The translations under genes were made by a program, and so were the position numbers. Positions 54,216 through 63,840 of a DNA stretch of 64,000 nt are shown piece after piece. Under the pieces are notes generated by a model, which was not told the DNA's origin, searched no databases, and worked only from the letters and a program-made list of their open reading frames with translations. Numbering within the stretch: position 1 is the stretch's first letter; each line of letters starts with the position of its first letter. Source of the stretch: Corynebacterium resistens DSM 45100 (GTDB taxonomy: Bacteria > Actinomycetota > Actinomycetes > Mycobacteriales > Mycobacteriaceae); the NCBI RefSeq assembly GCF_000177535.2, contig NC_015673.1, positions 868,001 through 932,000 of the forward strand. The letters are read 5' to 3'.

Positions 54216-56339
54216 TTAGAGCTCCAGATCGGTCTCAAAGTCGCCATGCTCCAGGCGATCGCGAACCGTGGACATGAAGCGACCAGCATCAGCGCCGTCG
54301 ATGACTTGGTGATCGTAGGTCATTGGCAGGAACACCATGGAACGGATGCCAATGGACTCGCCACCATCTTCGGAAAGCACAACCGGGCGACGAACGATCG
54401 CGCCGGTGCCAACCATCGCTGCCTGTGGTGGCACGAGGATTGGAGTATCGGTCAGCGCGCCCTCGGAACCGATGTTGGTGATGGTGAAGGTACCGCCAGC
54501 CAGATCCTGTGGCTTCAGCTTGTTATTGCGAGCACGATCGGCGATGTCAACGATAGCCTTGGCTAGCTCTGGCAGGCTCATGTCCTGCGCGTTGTGGATC
54601 ACTGGGCTCAGCAGGCCAGCTGGGGTATCCACTGCGATTCCGAGGTTGACCTGCTCGTGGTAGGTCATCTCGCGGGTCTGCGCATTGTATGAAGCATTGA
54701 CGTTCGGGTGGGAAACCAGAGCCTCCACGATTGCCTTCGCGAAGAATGGCAGGTAGGTCAGGTTAACTCCGTGCTTCTTTTGGAAGTCCGCCTTGGACTG
54801 CTTGCGCAGGTCAGCCACGTGCGTCATATCAACCTCGTGAACCTGGGTCAGCTGCGCTGCAGAGTGGAGGGACTCGAGGGTCTTCTTCGCCGTGATCTCG
54901 CGGATGCGGTTGACCTTCTGGGTCGTACCACGCAGATCCTGTTTGGACAGGTCAACACGGTGAGTGGAGGCCCGTGGACCAGCAGGGGACTGCTCAGCAA
55001 CGGAGGAAGCGGTTGCGGCACCGCCACCGTTGGCTGCGGCGAGGACGTCCTGCTTGCGGATACGGCCACCAACGCCGGTGCCCTTGATCGTGGAAAGATC
55101 AACTTCGTGCTTGTCCGCCAGCTTGCGTACCAGCGGGGTTACGTACGGCAGGTTGCCTTCGGCAGGCTTGTTGGTGGAAGCGGAGGGCTTGCTGGAAGCG
55201 GCCGCGCTCTTGGCTGGCTTATCTTCCTTCTTCTCAGCAGGCTTGTCCTCAGCCTTGTTAGCCTCGTCCTTCGCAGCACTCTTATCCTCGTCGGACTTCT
55301 TGTCAGCCTTGGATGGCTTTGCGCTGCCGTCGCCGACACGGGCGATGACTTCGCCGACGTCTACGGTGTCGTCTTCTTCGGCGAGAATTTCAACCAGGGT
55401 GCCTGCTACTGGGGATGGAACCTCAGTATCGACCTTGTCGGTGGAGACTTCGAGCAGTGGCTCGTCGACCTCGACCTTGTCGCCGACCTTCTTCAACCAC
55501 TGGGTGATGGTGCCCTCGGTGACGGACTCACCGAGTTCTGGCATCTTCACATCTTCTGCCTCGCCGGAACCAGCGTTATCATCGCTGGACTCGGAATCAT
55601 CGTCGCTGGAAAGATCTTCCTTCTTCGACGCCGCCTTGTCCTCTGCGGCAGCCTTATCGCTCTCGTCCTCTGACTTTCCTTCGTCGGACTTCTTGTCTGC
55701 CTTGGATGGCTTTGCGCTGCCGTCGCCAACGCGGGCGATGACTTCACCGACGTCTACGGTGTCGTCTTCTTCGGCGAGGATTTCAACCAGGGTGCCTGCT
55801 ACTGGGGATGGGACCTCAGTATCGACCTTGTCGGTGGAGACTTCGAGCAGTGGCTCGTCGACCTCGACCTTGTCGCCGACCTTCTTCAGCCACTGGGTGA
55901 TGGTGCCCTCGGTGACGGACTCACCGAGTTCTGGCATCTTCACGTCTTCTGCCTCGCCAGAACCAGCGTTATCATCGCTGGACTCAGAATCGGCACCTTC
56001 GGCGGCGGAGGAATCTGCAGCGTCTTCGTCGGATGCGTCATCGCCTGCGGAGCCCTCATCGGAGGATTCCTTGGCGTCATCATCGGAAGAAGCTTCTTCG
56101 CCCTCATCGCCGATCTCAGCAATAACGGTTCCGACATCTACGGTGTCATCTTCATCAGCCAAGATCTTAAGCAGCACACCAGCGACTGGGGATGGGATCT
56201 CAGTATCGACCTTATCGGTGGAGACCTCCAGCAAAGGCTCGTCTACTTCAACCTTGTCGCCGACCTTCTTCAGCCACTGGGTAACAGTGCCTTCGGTTAC
56301 GGACTCGCCCAACTCGGGCATTTCGACGGAGTGCGCCAT
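54216..56339 (-). CDS. aceF: Dihydrolipoamide acyltransferase (E2) with three lipoyl domains
   Basis: The protein has 707 residues from ATG 56339, with GAGGAG upstream. Three lipoyl domains each contain VSTDKVDTE(I/V)PSP with the lipoylated Lys. Acidic/Ala-rich linkers separate them. A peripheral subunit-binding domain ([20 protein letters not shown]) and the catalytic core follow, ending with the [10 protein letters not shown] active site. It serves pyruvate dehydrogenase, and in corynebacteria also the oxoglutarate dehydrogenase complex. Domains 2 and 3 are nearly identical in DNA. The name sucB or dlaT is also used. Confidence 0.93.
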   Translation of the reverse strand: MAHSVEMPELGESVTEGTVTQWLKKVGDKVEVDEPLLEVSTDKVDTEIPSPVAGVLLKILADEDDTVDVGTVIAEIGDEGEEASSDDDAKESSDEGSAGDDASDEDAADSSAAEGADSESSDDNAGSGEAEDVKMPELGESVTEGTITQWLKKVGDKVEVDEPLLEVSTDKVDTEVPSPVAGTLVEILAEEDDTVDVGEVIARVGDGSAKPSKADKKSDEGKSEDESDKAAAEDKAASKKEDLSSDDDSESSDDNAGSGEAEDVKMPELGESVTEGTITQWLKKVGDKVEVDEPLLEVSTDKVDTEVPSPVAGTLVEILAEEDDTVDVGEVIARVGDGSAKPSKADKKSDEDKSAAKDEANKAEDKPAEKKEDKPAKSAAASSKPSASTNKPAEGNLPYVTPLVRKLADKHEVDLSTIKGTGVGGRIRKQDVLAAANGGGAATASSVAEQSPAGPRASTHRVDLSKQDLRGTTQKVNRIREITAKKTLESLHSAAQLTQVHEVDMTHVADLRKQSKADFQKKHGVNLTYLPFFAKAIVEALVSHPNVNASYNAQTREMTYHEQVNLGIAVDTPAGLLSPVIHNAQDMSLPELAKAIVDIADRARNNKLKPQDLAGGTFTITNIGSEGALTDTPILVPPQAAMVGTGAIVRRPVVLSEDGGESIGIRSMVFLPMTYDHQVIDGADAGRFMSTVRDRLEHGDFETDLEL
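55288..55592. repeat. Direct repeat encoding lipoyl domain 3 and linker
   Basis: This ~305-bp segment recurs at 55681-55985, offset by 393 bases (131 codons), with only a few differences over the lipoyl-domain core. The first lipoyl domain is clearly less similar. It reflects a recent duplication or gene conversion. Confidence 0.85.
55681..55985. repeat. Direct repeat encoding lipoyl domain 2 and linker
   Basis: Partner of the segment at 55288-55592. Differences are mostly silent, such as AAC for GAC and single-base changes in the linker. Confidence 0.85.
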
Positions 56340-56444
56340 GTTAGTGAAGCTCCTCAAGCTCAAACTCGTACTCAATCAGCTGTGGTATTTCGCTGAGAAT
56401 TCTACCCAAGTGTACGCCTGACTTACGACGAGCGCCCGTTCGAT

Positions 56445-56858
56445 ATGATTAACCCCGTGTTCAACCTGTTTGGTCGTTCTAAGAACAAAAGTATTAAACC
56501 CCCGCGTGCTCCGGGGGAAACTGTGCGTTCGAAGGATCTTGAATACCTCCAACGCTGGTCAGCGACTCGTTCGGGCGTGGAGGGCTTCGTGGAGCCAGAA
56601 ACTCTGGTCAACGAAATGTCGGTTGTTTTTGTTGACGCCACGGGGGAGTGGACTAGGCGCAAAATCGGGGGGCCCAAGGGAATCGATGCGGTTCACAAGG
56701 GCACAGGCGTGCCTCTCTTCTTTGCCGAAGAAACCGGTTACCCCCAGCGGATGCGCGACAAGATTGAGCGCGACCGTCTCATCGAAGAAAGGTTGAAGCA
56801 GCGGGAGCGCCGCGAGGAACGTCAGCGGCGTCAGCAGCTGCGTGAGCAAGGGGAATAA
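56445..56858 (+). CDS. Conserved hypothetical protein beside pepA
   Basis: The protein has 137 residues. A short hydrophobic N-terminus leads to DLEYLQRWSATRSGVEGFVE and VVFVDATGEWTRRKIGGP, then a highly charged C-terminal helix rich in Arg, Glu and Gln. The family is present between the E2 gene and leucyl aminopeptidase in relatives; I know no function. GTG at 56457 is an alternative start. It is divergent from the E2 gene. Confidence 0.7.
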   Translation: MINPVFNLFGRSKNKSIKPPRAPGETVRSKDLEYLQRWSATRSGVEGFVEPETLVNEMSVVFVDATGEWTRRKIGGPKGIDAVHKGTGVPLFFAEETGYPQRMRDKIERDRLIEERLKQRERREERQRRQQLREQGE

Positions 56859-56910
56859 GGCCCGCGGGAGGGGTTTAGCCGCTAATAGCTAGGTCAGCAA
56901 AGGCGACAGA

Positions 56911-56932
56911 ACCCCCGCGTGAGGGCGGGGGT
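56911..56932. terminator. GC-rich hairpin between convergent genes
   Basis: ACCCCCGC (56911-56918) pairs with GCGGGGGT (56925-56932). It separates the hypothetical gene from the convergent aminopeptidase gene. Confidence 0.7.
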
Positions 56933-56948
56933 GGGGGCGCCGGACTAA

Positions 56949-58568
56949 CTAGCCACGGCCAATCGTTTCGATGGTTTCAACGATGGTGCGCACGGGCACA
57001 CCCGTACCTCGCTTGGGGGTGTATCCGTGTGGCGCTGAGGTGTTGTATGCGGGGCCAGCGATATCGATGTGTACCCATTCCACATCCTCCGGCACGAAGT
57101 GGGAAAGGTAGCACCCGGCTACAGACATGCCACCCCAACGGGTGGTGGAAATGTTGCGAAGATCCGCCACATCAGACTTCAAAGCATCGTCCAATTCAGC
57201 AGGGAGTGGCATTGGCCAGCCGTTGTCTCCGACCTCTTGGGAGATCATCGAAACGCGGTCGCGGAAATCGATGCTTCCCATGATGCCCGGGGTGCGGTTA
57301 CCCAGAGCGACCATCTGCGCGCCGGTGAGCGTGGCGGTTTCAATCAGATAGTCGGGCTTATCCTCACAGGCGCGGACAATGGCATCTGCCAAAACTAGGC
57401 GACCCTCGGCATCCGTATTCAATACTTCAGTGGTCAGTCCACCGTAGTGGCGCAAAATATCACCGGGGCGTGTAGCACGATCGCTCGGCATATTCTCTGC
57501 CATCGGCACCGTTGCCGTCACCTTAACTGGGGCACCCAACCGTGCCGCCGCGTAGATGGAAGCAATCACAGCGGCCGAACCGCCCATGTCCGAAATCATG
57601 TCCCACATATTCGCACCCGGCTTTAGAGAAATTCCGCCAGTATCGAACGTGATGCCCTTGCCGACCAAGGCGACAAACGGAGTATTTTCCCCACTGTTTT
57701 CTGGGGTATAGGTCAGGCGCAACAGGCGAGGCGCGCGGGCGGACCCCTTGCCTACACCGATGATGCCTCCGAATCCTTGCTCCTCAAGCTGCTGTTCATC
57801 GAGGATCTCGGACTCAATGCCGAATTCCTTGGCTTGCTCAGCTGCGATAGCTGCGTAGCTTTCGGGGTAAAGCTCATTGGCGGGCGCATTCACTAGATCG
57901 CGGGCAAAGCAGACCGATTCCACCAGAATCGCTGCACGCTGGGAGAGATCGTCAACTGAAGTTTGTTCGTCATCGCTTGCATGAGTCAGGACGGTAACTC
58001 GTTCCACCGCCGCGTTTCCCGACTTTTGTCCGAAGTAGGTATACGCACCCAGCCCGTGCCCCACGAGCGCAGCTTCTGCGCCGAACATGCCCAAGGTGCT
58101 GACCACATGCGCGCCACGGGTGGGGGCCTCAGCCTCATCTTCGTCCGCACTCGCGTTGGGGCGCTTTACGCTACGGGAGGCTACTCCAGCTGCCTCGCGA
58201 ATAGTTTCGTCAGTGACCTCTTCAATATCGCCTAAGCCCACCGCGAGGATGCGCTCAACTGCTGGGGTGCTGGCAGTGCCCTCGCTGCTGCCGTCGGCGT
58301 CAAAACCCGAAAGCACCTCACCTGGCACCGTAGTGACTTCACCCTTCTTACCCACCGCGCCTACGGCGGTCAGTAGCTTCCACAAAGCGATTTCTTGTTG
58401 GGAAGAAAGAACTTCGCCCGGGCCACCGGCGAGCTCTAGACCATTGGCCCCTTGAAAGACTGCAACAACAAGGGTGTCAATAGGCTCGTCAGCGTTGAAA
58501 GACTTTAAGCCATCGGTGCGAATATCGAGGGCTGGAACGGCTCCACGGGCACTGAGGTGATAGGACAT
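56949..58568 (-). CDS. pepA: Leucyl aminopeptidase (M17)
   Basis: The protein has 539 residues from ATG 58568 ([10 protein letters not shown]). [16 protein letters not shown] holds the metal-binding Lys and Asp, and [13 protein letters not shown] is the M17 signature with further ligands. It removes N-terminal residues from peptides using two metal ions, in the cytosol. The position between the E2 gene and ilvE matches Rv2213. A GGGAG site lies upstream. Confidence 0.93.
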   Translation of the reverse strand: MSYHLSARGAVPALDIRTDGLKSFNADEPIDTLVVAVFQGANGLELAGGPGEVLSSQQEIALWKLLTAVGAVGKKGEVTTVPGEVLSGFDADGSSEGTASTPAVERILAVGLGDIEEVTDETIREAAGVASRSVKRPNASADEDEAEAPTRGAHVVSTLGMFGAEAALVGHGLGAYTYFGQKSGNAAVERVTVLTHASDDEQTSVDDLSQRAAILVESVCFARDLVNAPANELYPESYAAIAAEQAKEFGIESEILDEQQLEEQGFGGIIGVGKGSARAPRLLRLTYTPENSGENTPFVALVGKGITFDTGGISLKPGANMWDMISDMGGSAAVIASIYAAARLGAPVKVTATVPMAENMPSDRATRPGDILRHYGGLTTEVLNTDAEGRLVLADAIVRACEDKPDYLIETATLTGAQMVALGNRTPGIMGSIDFRDRVSMISQEVGDNGWPMPLPAELDDALKSDVADLRNISTTRWGGMSVAGCYLSHFVPEDVEWVHIDIAGPAYNTSAPHGYTPKRGTGVPVRTIVETIETIGRG

Positions 58569-58749
58569 GAAAAGGCACTCCCTTTCAAAAATATGTCTAA
58601 AACGGTTATCCATTACGACTTTACCTATCCCCACAGACAGGGTAAGCCGAAGGTGTGACTGGCCTTTTCCTGCGGGGATGCGCTGGCTGGTCATCGGGAT
58701 TTCCAATTCTCCGGTTAACCGCAATAAACCGTGGTCTAGCATTGGCTCT

Positions 58750-59871
58750 ATGACTAGAACGCCAGCAACCCCAGCATCCTTTACCGTCGAATCTCACCCG
58801 AACCCGGTTTCCGATGAGCGCGTCAAAGAAATTCTTGCCAAGCCCGGCTTCGGTGCGCATTTCACCGATCACATGGTCGTAATCGATTGGGATGAAGAAA
58901 ACGGCTGGCACGATGCTCGTGTGCAGCCATACCAACCCTTTGAATTGGATCCGGCTACCAGCGTGTTGCACTATGGCCAGGCAATCTTCGAAGGAATTAA
59001 AGCCTACCGCCAGCCAGATGGCACAATCGCGACTTTCCGCCCTGACCGCAATGCGAAGCGCATGCAGGATTCCGCGCAGCGCATGGCTATGCCAAAGCTG
59101 CCGGAGGAATTGTTTATTGAATCCTTGCGCCAGATCGTAAAGGCCGACGCCCGCTGGGTGCCAGCCGCCGGTGGGGAAGAGGCCCTTTACCTGCGCCCAT
59201 TCATGATCTCCCGCGAACCCACTCTCGGGGTGAAGCCTTCATCCTCCTACACCTACGCTGTTATTGCCTCTCCCGCGGGGGCTTACTTCGCCGGCGGAAT
59301 CAAGCCCGTCACCGTGTGGCTGTCCACCGAGTATGTCCGCGCTGCTCCCGGTGGTACTGGCGCTGCCAAGTTCGCCGGTAACTACGCCGCCTCTCTGGTC
59401 GCTCAGGCACAGGCAGAAACTGAAGGTTGCGATCAGGTTGTTTGGCTCGACGCCCACGAGCACAAATGGGTTGAAGAAATGGGTGGGATGAACTTGGCAT
59501 TCGTCTACGGGGAAGGTGAGAAAGCCCAGATCATCACCCCTGAGTTGTCCGGTTCGCTATTGCCGGGCGTGACCCGCAGCTCGTTGCTGGACGTGGCTCG
59601 AGACTTGGGATACGACGTGATCGAACGTCGCATTTCCACCACCGAATGGGAACAAAGTGCTCAATCGGGCGAACTCACAGAGGTCTTCGCATGCGGAACT
59701 GCCGCAGTGGTCACTCCTGTTGGTACCGTGAAGTATGCCGGTGGAGAGTTCCAGGTAAACGGTGCAAAGACAGGCCCAATCACCATGCAACTGCGCGAAC
59801 ACCTTACCGGTATCCAGCGTGGCAGCGTGGAAGATAAGCACGGTTGGATGGTGACCCTGCTGGAAGCCTGA
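58750..59871 (+). CDS. ilvE: Branched-chain amino-acid aminotransferase
   Basis: The protein has 373 residues from the ATG at 58750. [31 protein letters not shown] (PLP lysine) and [13 protein letters not shown] identify the class IV aminotransferase IlvE. It catalyses the last step of leucine, isoleucine and valine synthesis. TAGCAT lies eight bases before the ATG with no ribosome-binding site, so it may be leaderless. Its final codons begin a short tandem repeat. Confidence 0.93.
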   Translation: MTRTPATPASFTVESHPNPVSDERVKEILAKPGFGAHFTDHMVVIDWDEENGWHDARVQPYQPFELDPATSVLHYGQAIFEGIKAYRQPDGTIATFRPDRNAKRMQDSAQRMAMPKLPEELFIESLRQIVKADARWVPAAGGEEALYLRPFMISREPTLGVKPSSSYTYAVIASPAGAYFAGGIKPVTVWLSTEYVRAAPGGTGAAKFAGNYAASLVAQAQAETEGCDQVVWLDAHEHKWVEEMGGMNLAFVYGEGEKAQIITPELSGSLLPGVTRSSLLDVARDLGYDVIERRISTTEWEQSAQSGELTEVFACGTAAVVTPVGTVKYAGGEFQVNGAKTGPITMQLREHLTGIQRGSVEDKHGWMVTLLEA

Positions 59872-59906
59872 AGCCCGCTGGAAGTCTGAATCCTGCTGGA
59901 AGCCTA
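59855..59906. repeat. Short tandem repeat across the ilvE stop codon
   Basis: Three imperfect ~18-bp copies resembling CCTGCTGGAAGCCTGAAG run from the last codons of ilvE into the spacer. Two copies of CGCCTTGGGGT follow at about 59927-59953. A copy-number change could shift the ilvE end slightly. Confidence 0.75.
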
Positions 59907-59964
59907 GGGGGCGTTCGCCACGCCCGCCTTGGGGTACACGCTCGCCTTGGGGTCGCTTCGTGCG

Positions 59965-61035
59965 TTAAGGCTCCACTGGGGTGGGTTCGCCCTCTAGCAG
60001 GCCAACCGCTTGGGCTACCGCGGTATAAGCCAGAACTGCTCCTAGGCCTTGACCAGCGCCAATAGCCCAGTTTGTCAATGGCTCCAGCGCGAGCCCGTCA
60101 AGGGCTGCTTCGCTGGCAGGCTCACTAGATTGGCTAGCAGGGCGCCACCACTGGGATGCACCCGGCGCAAGCATCTCCGCGCACAAAGCAGCGGCTGCGG
60201 TAGCGACACCGTCGAAAATCACCGGAGTTCGCCTAACAGCACATTGCGCCAGCAAACCTGCGCTAAAAGCTAGGTCAGCACCTCCAAGTCGATACAGCAC
60301 ACGATCGGCGACTGCGCGATCGTCGCGAACGCGAAACATCGCGTCCCGGATTGCTCGGACCTTGACGCGCCAAGCTTCATCGCTGATCCCCGAACCTCGA
60401 CCGATGATCTTCACGGGTTCGATTCCGCAAATGGAACCAATGACCGTCGCTGCCACTGTCGTTAGGCCCCGCCCCACGTCTCCTACCAGTACAAGATCAT
60501 GTCCAGCATCGGCGAGTGCATCGGCTTTTGCTACTCCCGCTGCCAACTGCTCCTGCATCACTTCCGATGTGACAGCGTCCGCCCCGTCGAAAGCGGCGGC
60601 AGGGAAGCCCAAGGTGGCGTCAATAACCTCCAAAGACACACCAGCCTGCCGGCAAGCGGTGGCTACCGGGGCTGTGCCGGAGCGCAGAAGACCAACTGCG
60701 GATTCCGTGAAATCTGCTGGCAGAGCCGAGATTTCCGGTGCGCTTTCTGCAATGCCGTGGGATCCTGGAACGACGATGAGCGAAACATTCCTCGGTCGAC
60801 GGGCGGGCGCCTGGCCCTGGCATGCTGCTATCCACGAAACTGCCTTTTCCAACTCGCCCAAACTGCCCATAGGAAGTGTGGCTGCGGTTGTTTCTACCGC
60901 ATCAGAACCAGCAGATAATGGCTCAGTTCCATTGTGCCCATCCTCATTGGGCACGGACCCGCGCATTTGTGACGCGCGATTAGCGGCGGCTTGATCGGGT
61001 GCGGAGATTTCGGGGAAAGTGACAGTCTCAGCCAT
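59965..61035 (-). CDS. cobT: CobT-like nicotinate-nucleotide:dimethylbenzimidazole phosphoribosyltransferase
   Basis: The protein has 356 residues. VPGSHGIAESAP and LVLVGDVGRGLTTVAATV are family landmarks. The C-terminal catalytic motif, usually GEGTGA, reads GQGLGA with Gln329 in place of the catalytic Glu. It would make alpha-ribazole phosphate for cobamides. Other cobamide genes are absent here, except the CobC-like domain at 19.4-20.5 kb. The substitution leaves activity uncertain. Confidence 0.75.
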   Translation of the reverse strand: MAETVTFPEISAPDQAAANRASQMRGSVPNEDGHNGTEPLSAGSDAVETTAATLPMGSLGELEKAVSWIAACQGQAPARRPRNVSLIVVPGSHGIAESAPEISALPADFTESAVGLLRSGTAPVATACRQAGVSLEVIDATLGFPAAAFDGADAVTSEVMQEQLAAGVAKADALADAGHDLVLVGDVGRGLTTVAATVIGSICGIEPVKIIGRGSGISDEAWRVKVRAIRDAMFRVRDDRAVADRVLYRLGGADLAFSAGLLAQCAVRRTPVIFDGVATAAAALCAEMLAPGASQWWRPASQSSEPASEAALDGLALEPLTNWAIGAGQGLGAVLAYTAVAQAVGLLEGEPTPVEP

Positions 61036-61078
61036 GCCCTACAGCTTAGACGGGCACGGTGGGTACTCGGGCGAAGAC

Positions 61079-61837
61079 TTAGACCTTGTCGCCCAGCTGC
61101 TTTTGAGGTGCCGGGGTGCGCAAGCGGCGAATCATGGTTGCACGAGTAAAGGCGTACATTCCGAGCCCGAACTTACCCTGGGTAGTTTCAGGGAAGCGTT
61201 CGCGCACCATTCGATTGAGCTTGCGGGAGAGCCACACACCCTCACCAATCATGATGAGGAAGATCACCATCATGATGATCGAGGCTAAGTTCGCGACTTG
61301 AGGATTTTTTACGCCGATGATCATCAGCACAATAACGATCAGGGTCATCGGCAAGAACAGGTTCATCAGGTAACGATGCGCATCGACCCAGTCGCGGACG
61401 AACTTTCGCTCAGGCCCCTTATCGCGATCCATGAGGTATTTCTCATCGCCAGCCATCATGCGCTCGTTAACACGGCGACGTTCCCGCGCGGCTTGGTCAC
61501 GCTCGCGCTGTTTCATCGCCTTGTATTCTTGCTTCGACATCGAAGCCTTGAGTTCCTTCTTCCGCTTCCGCGCTTCAGCCGGAGTCGTGGGAGCTTCGTA
61601 AGCTTCTCGTCGGACACCCTGCTCACGCTCCACCTCATTGCGCTTTGGGGTGGGGCGCCCCTTCTTCGGCGTGAATGCTTTGTTCTCGGCTGGTTTCGGG
61701 TCGCCTTGCTCGCTGGCTGGGGTAGTAGTCTTTTCCTCCGACGCCGCGGTGGGCTCGGATAGAGGACGGGCAGTGCCCTGCTGCTCCGCCTCATCAGCGA
61801 TTTTTTCGGTCTTCTTCCACGGCTTTTTCACGACCAT
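61079..61837 (-). CDS. DUF3043 membrane protein
   Basis: The protein has 252 residues from ATG 61837; an ATG at 61861 would add eight. The N-terminal ~150 residues are polar with Lys/Arg/Glu-rich helices, followed by two membrane helices (about 165-205) and a short basic tail. The family is conserved between cobT and the ErpA/IscA gene in actinobacteria. I know no function. No ribosome-binding site is visible at either start. Confidence 0.8.
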   Translation of the reverse strand: MVVKKPWKKTEKIADEAEQQGTARPLSEPTAASEEKTTTPASEQGDPKPAENKAFTPKKGRPTPKRNEVEREQGVRREAYEAPTTPAEARKRKKELKASMSKQEYKAMKQRERDQAARERRRVNERMMAGDEKYLMDRDKGPERKFVRDWVDAHRYLMNLFLPMTLIVIVLMIIGVKNPQVANLASIIMMVIFLIMIGEGVWLSRKLNRMVRERFPETTQGKFGLGMYAFTRATMIRRLRTPAPQKQLGDKV

Positions 61838-61992
61838 AAGGCTAATGGAGGGGGCGGTCATTGGGCAAAAGTGACCTAGCTTACAACCCGATTGTGGAAT
61901 AAACACTCTAGGCCTAGTAGTTTGTGAGGGAGAAAGGCGGGCGCCGTGCCCGTCACCCCAACACTCCTAGGCTGCACATTCAAGGAGGAAAA

Positions 61993-62337
61993 ATGACAGC
62001 TCCAGAAAAAACCACCGGCGTTGAGCTCACATCCGCCGCAGTAGAAAAGGCTTCCACTCTGCTGGCTCAGGAAGGGCGCACGGACCTTTCCCTGCGCATC
62101 GCGGTGCAGCCAGGTGGCTGTGCTGGTCTGCGCTACCAGCTGTTCTTCGATGACCGCGAGCTCGATGGCGACCTCGTTGATGAATACGAGGGCGTTAACC
62201 TCGTTGTGGATCGCATGTCCGCTCCATACTTGATGGGTGCAAAGATCGACTTTGCGGACACCATTGAGTCCCAAGGTTTCACCATCGATAACCCGAACGC
62301 TTCTGGCTCCTGCGCCTGTGGCGATTCCTTCTCCTAA
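61993..62337 (+). CDS. erpA: ErpA/IscA-type iron-sulfur carrier
   Basis: The protein has 114 residues. QPGGCAGLRYQLF and GSCACGDSFS carry the three conserved cysteines of A-type carriers that bind and pass on Fe-S clusters. AAGGAGG lies seven bases before the ATG. It matches Rv2204c and could serve lipA and bioB, both Fe-S enzymes encoded in this window. A terminator overlaps its stop codon. Confidence 0.92.
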   Translation: MTAPEKTTGVELTSAAVEKASTLLAQEGRTDLSLRIAVQPGGCAGLRYQLFFDDRELDGDLVDEYEGVNLVVDRMSAPYLMGAKIDFADTIESQGFTIDNPNASGSCACGDSFS

Positions 62338-62352
62338 CCCCAATTGGGGTTT
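62336..62352. terminator. Small hairpin at the end of erpA
   Basis: AACCCC (62336-62341), a four-base loop AATT and GGGGTT (62346-62351) overlap the stop codon. The stem is only six pairs. Confidence 0.55.
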
Positions 62353-62378
62353 AACCCATTCTCAGCGTTCGGGCTGGC

Positions 62379-63725
62379 CTACTCCTTCACCACGTTCAGT
62401 GTGGAAAGTGTTGAGGAGACGTTGAGCGCAAGCTCCGGCAGCTCCGAACGCTTCTTTTCTAGATTCTCAGACCAGTCGCTACCTTTGACAGTTACGTCCC
62501 GTGCGGCATCACAGCTATCCGTAGAACCGAACACGGCTCGGCAGTTTAACTTGAGGCGGTAACTCGGACCGTTCGTCCGGTGAGGGATCTTCAGGTCTAC
62601 TGACGAGGCATAGAGCCGGACATCATGTTCGCTATTGCGGTGTATCTCCACTTCGTCGAGCAGGATCTTGGTGCTGGAAATAGTGATGGTGGTCTGCGCT
62701 TTTTCTTTCGTGTTGAGGTGCACCGTGCCGGTGCTTCCCAGCATGGCAACACTCGAATCTCTGTTTCCCTGGATAAGGCCCACTGCTGCCATGCCGGTGA
62801 GAACCAAGATGATCGTGAGGAAAACTGAGACAATGCCCATGAGGATCCGCTTACCTTTGGGTGCTTGCTTTGCTTTTTTAGCTTTCGGATCATCCGCCTG
62901 CACGCTATCGCTGCCGAGTACGTGATCTGGGTCAGGAAGATCCCAAGCGAACGGAGCTGCGCCCAGTGGATCCCACGATGGGGGAGTTGGTTCCTGTGGT
63001 GCAAAGCCTTCGACCGGGGTGAATTGTGGCGGGGCTGGTAGCTGAGGGTTGCCGTTCGTGGCAGTCGTTTTGACCGGTCCCGTTGTGGCGTCGAAATGAG
63101 AAGCAAGTGGTGTGCCCGGGTAAGGGTGCCACTGCAATACGGCTGGAGGCTCCGGCTGACGTTGATGTAGTAGCCACAGCAGCAGAGCTCCCACCGCAAG
63201 GCCCACCAAACCCCATCCTTCGGTAAGCCAGCTGGAGCTAGCCAGTGAGATCACCATGAATACGAGCAGCACCCAAGCGATGTTCTTGTCGTTGGAGTAC
63301 CGGGGGGCTTGCGCGTTATTCAGCACGGTTTCAAAGGGTGATAACGGCACTGAGTAGCGGGGCATGAGCAGCATACATAGGCCGTAGAGAAGGAACCCGC
63401 CTCCGCCGGTAAGCGCCAATACCGCGAAGAACAGCCGGACGAGGTTTGGGTCTACTTGATAGCGAACGGCAATGCCTTCGGCTACACCAAAGAACCACGC
63501 ATCGGAATTTTGCTCGCGCGGTAGGCGCACTGGGCGAGTAGCCCAGATCGTCTTAGCATCATTACCTATGTCGGTACCGAAGCCGGGGTTGGAAGCCTTG
63601 CCACGATCGCCGCGTGGTGTGGACTGCCCACCGGTGCCAGGGCGGGCATTGTCACTGGCTTCATTGTGGGAATGTGATCTGTGGGACCCGTATGGGTTTT
63701 CAGGGGAGTTCATTGTGTTGGTCAT
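62379..63725 (-). CDS. PspC-domain membrane protein (EsrI-like)
   Basis: The protein has 448 residues. After ~60 polar residues, a PspC domain (about 65-125) contains WFFGVAEGIAVRYQVDPNLV. Further helices lie near 150-185, then a Pro-rich loop, another helix (about 300-320) and a C-terminal domain outside the membrane. It is divergent from another PspC-domain gene across a palindrome-rich spacer. In C. glutamicum a similar pair belongs to the EsrISR envelope-stress system, where EsrI inhibits the kinase EsrS. I infer a similar role. Confidence 0.8.
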   Translation of the reverse strand: MTNTMNSPENPYGSHRSHSHNEASDNARPGTGGQSTPRGDRGKASNPGFGTDIGNDAKTIWATRPVRLPREQNSDAWFFGVAEGIAVRYQVDPNLVRLFFAVLALTGGGGFLLYGLCMLLMPRYSVPLSPFETVLNNAQAPRYSNDKNIAWVLLVFMVISLASSSWLTEGWGLVGLAVGALLLWLLHQRQPEPPAVLQWHPYPGTPLASHFDATTGPVKTTATNGNPQLPAPPQFTPVEGFAPQEPTPPSWDPLGAAPFAWDLPDPDHVLGSDSVQADDPKAKKAKQAPKGKRILMGIVSVFLTIILVLTGMAAVGLIQGNRDSSVAMLGSTGTVHLNTKEKAQTTITISSTKILLDEVEIHRNSEHDVRLYASSVDLKIPHRTNGPSYRLKLNCRAVFGSTDSCDAARDVTVKGSDWSENLEKKRSELPELALNVSSTLSTLNVVKE

Positions 63726-63759
63726 GCTTTCATGATGGCGCTGCTACCAGCATTTTTAC

Positions 63760-63804
63760 ATCAGGGAGGAACCCTGATTCCTGATAATCAGGGTAATCCC
63801 TGAT
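63760..63804. promoter_or_regulatory. Palindromic operator array between two PspC genes
   Basis: ATCAGGG and its complement CCCTGAT alternate: ATCAGGG-N5-CCCTGAT at 63760-63778, CCTGAT-A-ATCAGG at 63780-63792 and ATCAGGG-N4-CCCTGAT at 63787-63804 (the last two overlap). Dimeric response regulators bind such sites; the cognate regulator is expected beyond the window. Confidence 0.7.
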
Positions 63805-63840
63805 TCCCGTGGTTCGCCCTGTACTGGCATGCTCTAAAGC

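Noticed and set aside
54964..56421. Long plus-strand frame opposite the E2 gene.
   Set aside because: Its Ser-rich low-complexity sequence mirrors the acidic linkers and lipoyl repeats of the E2 gene.
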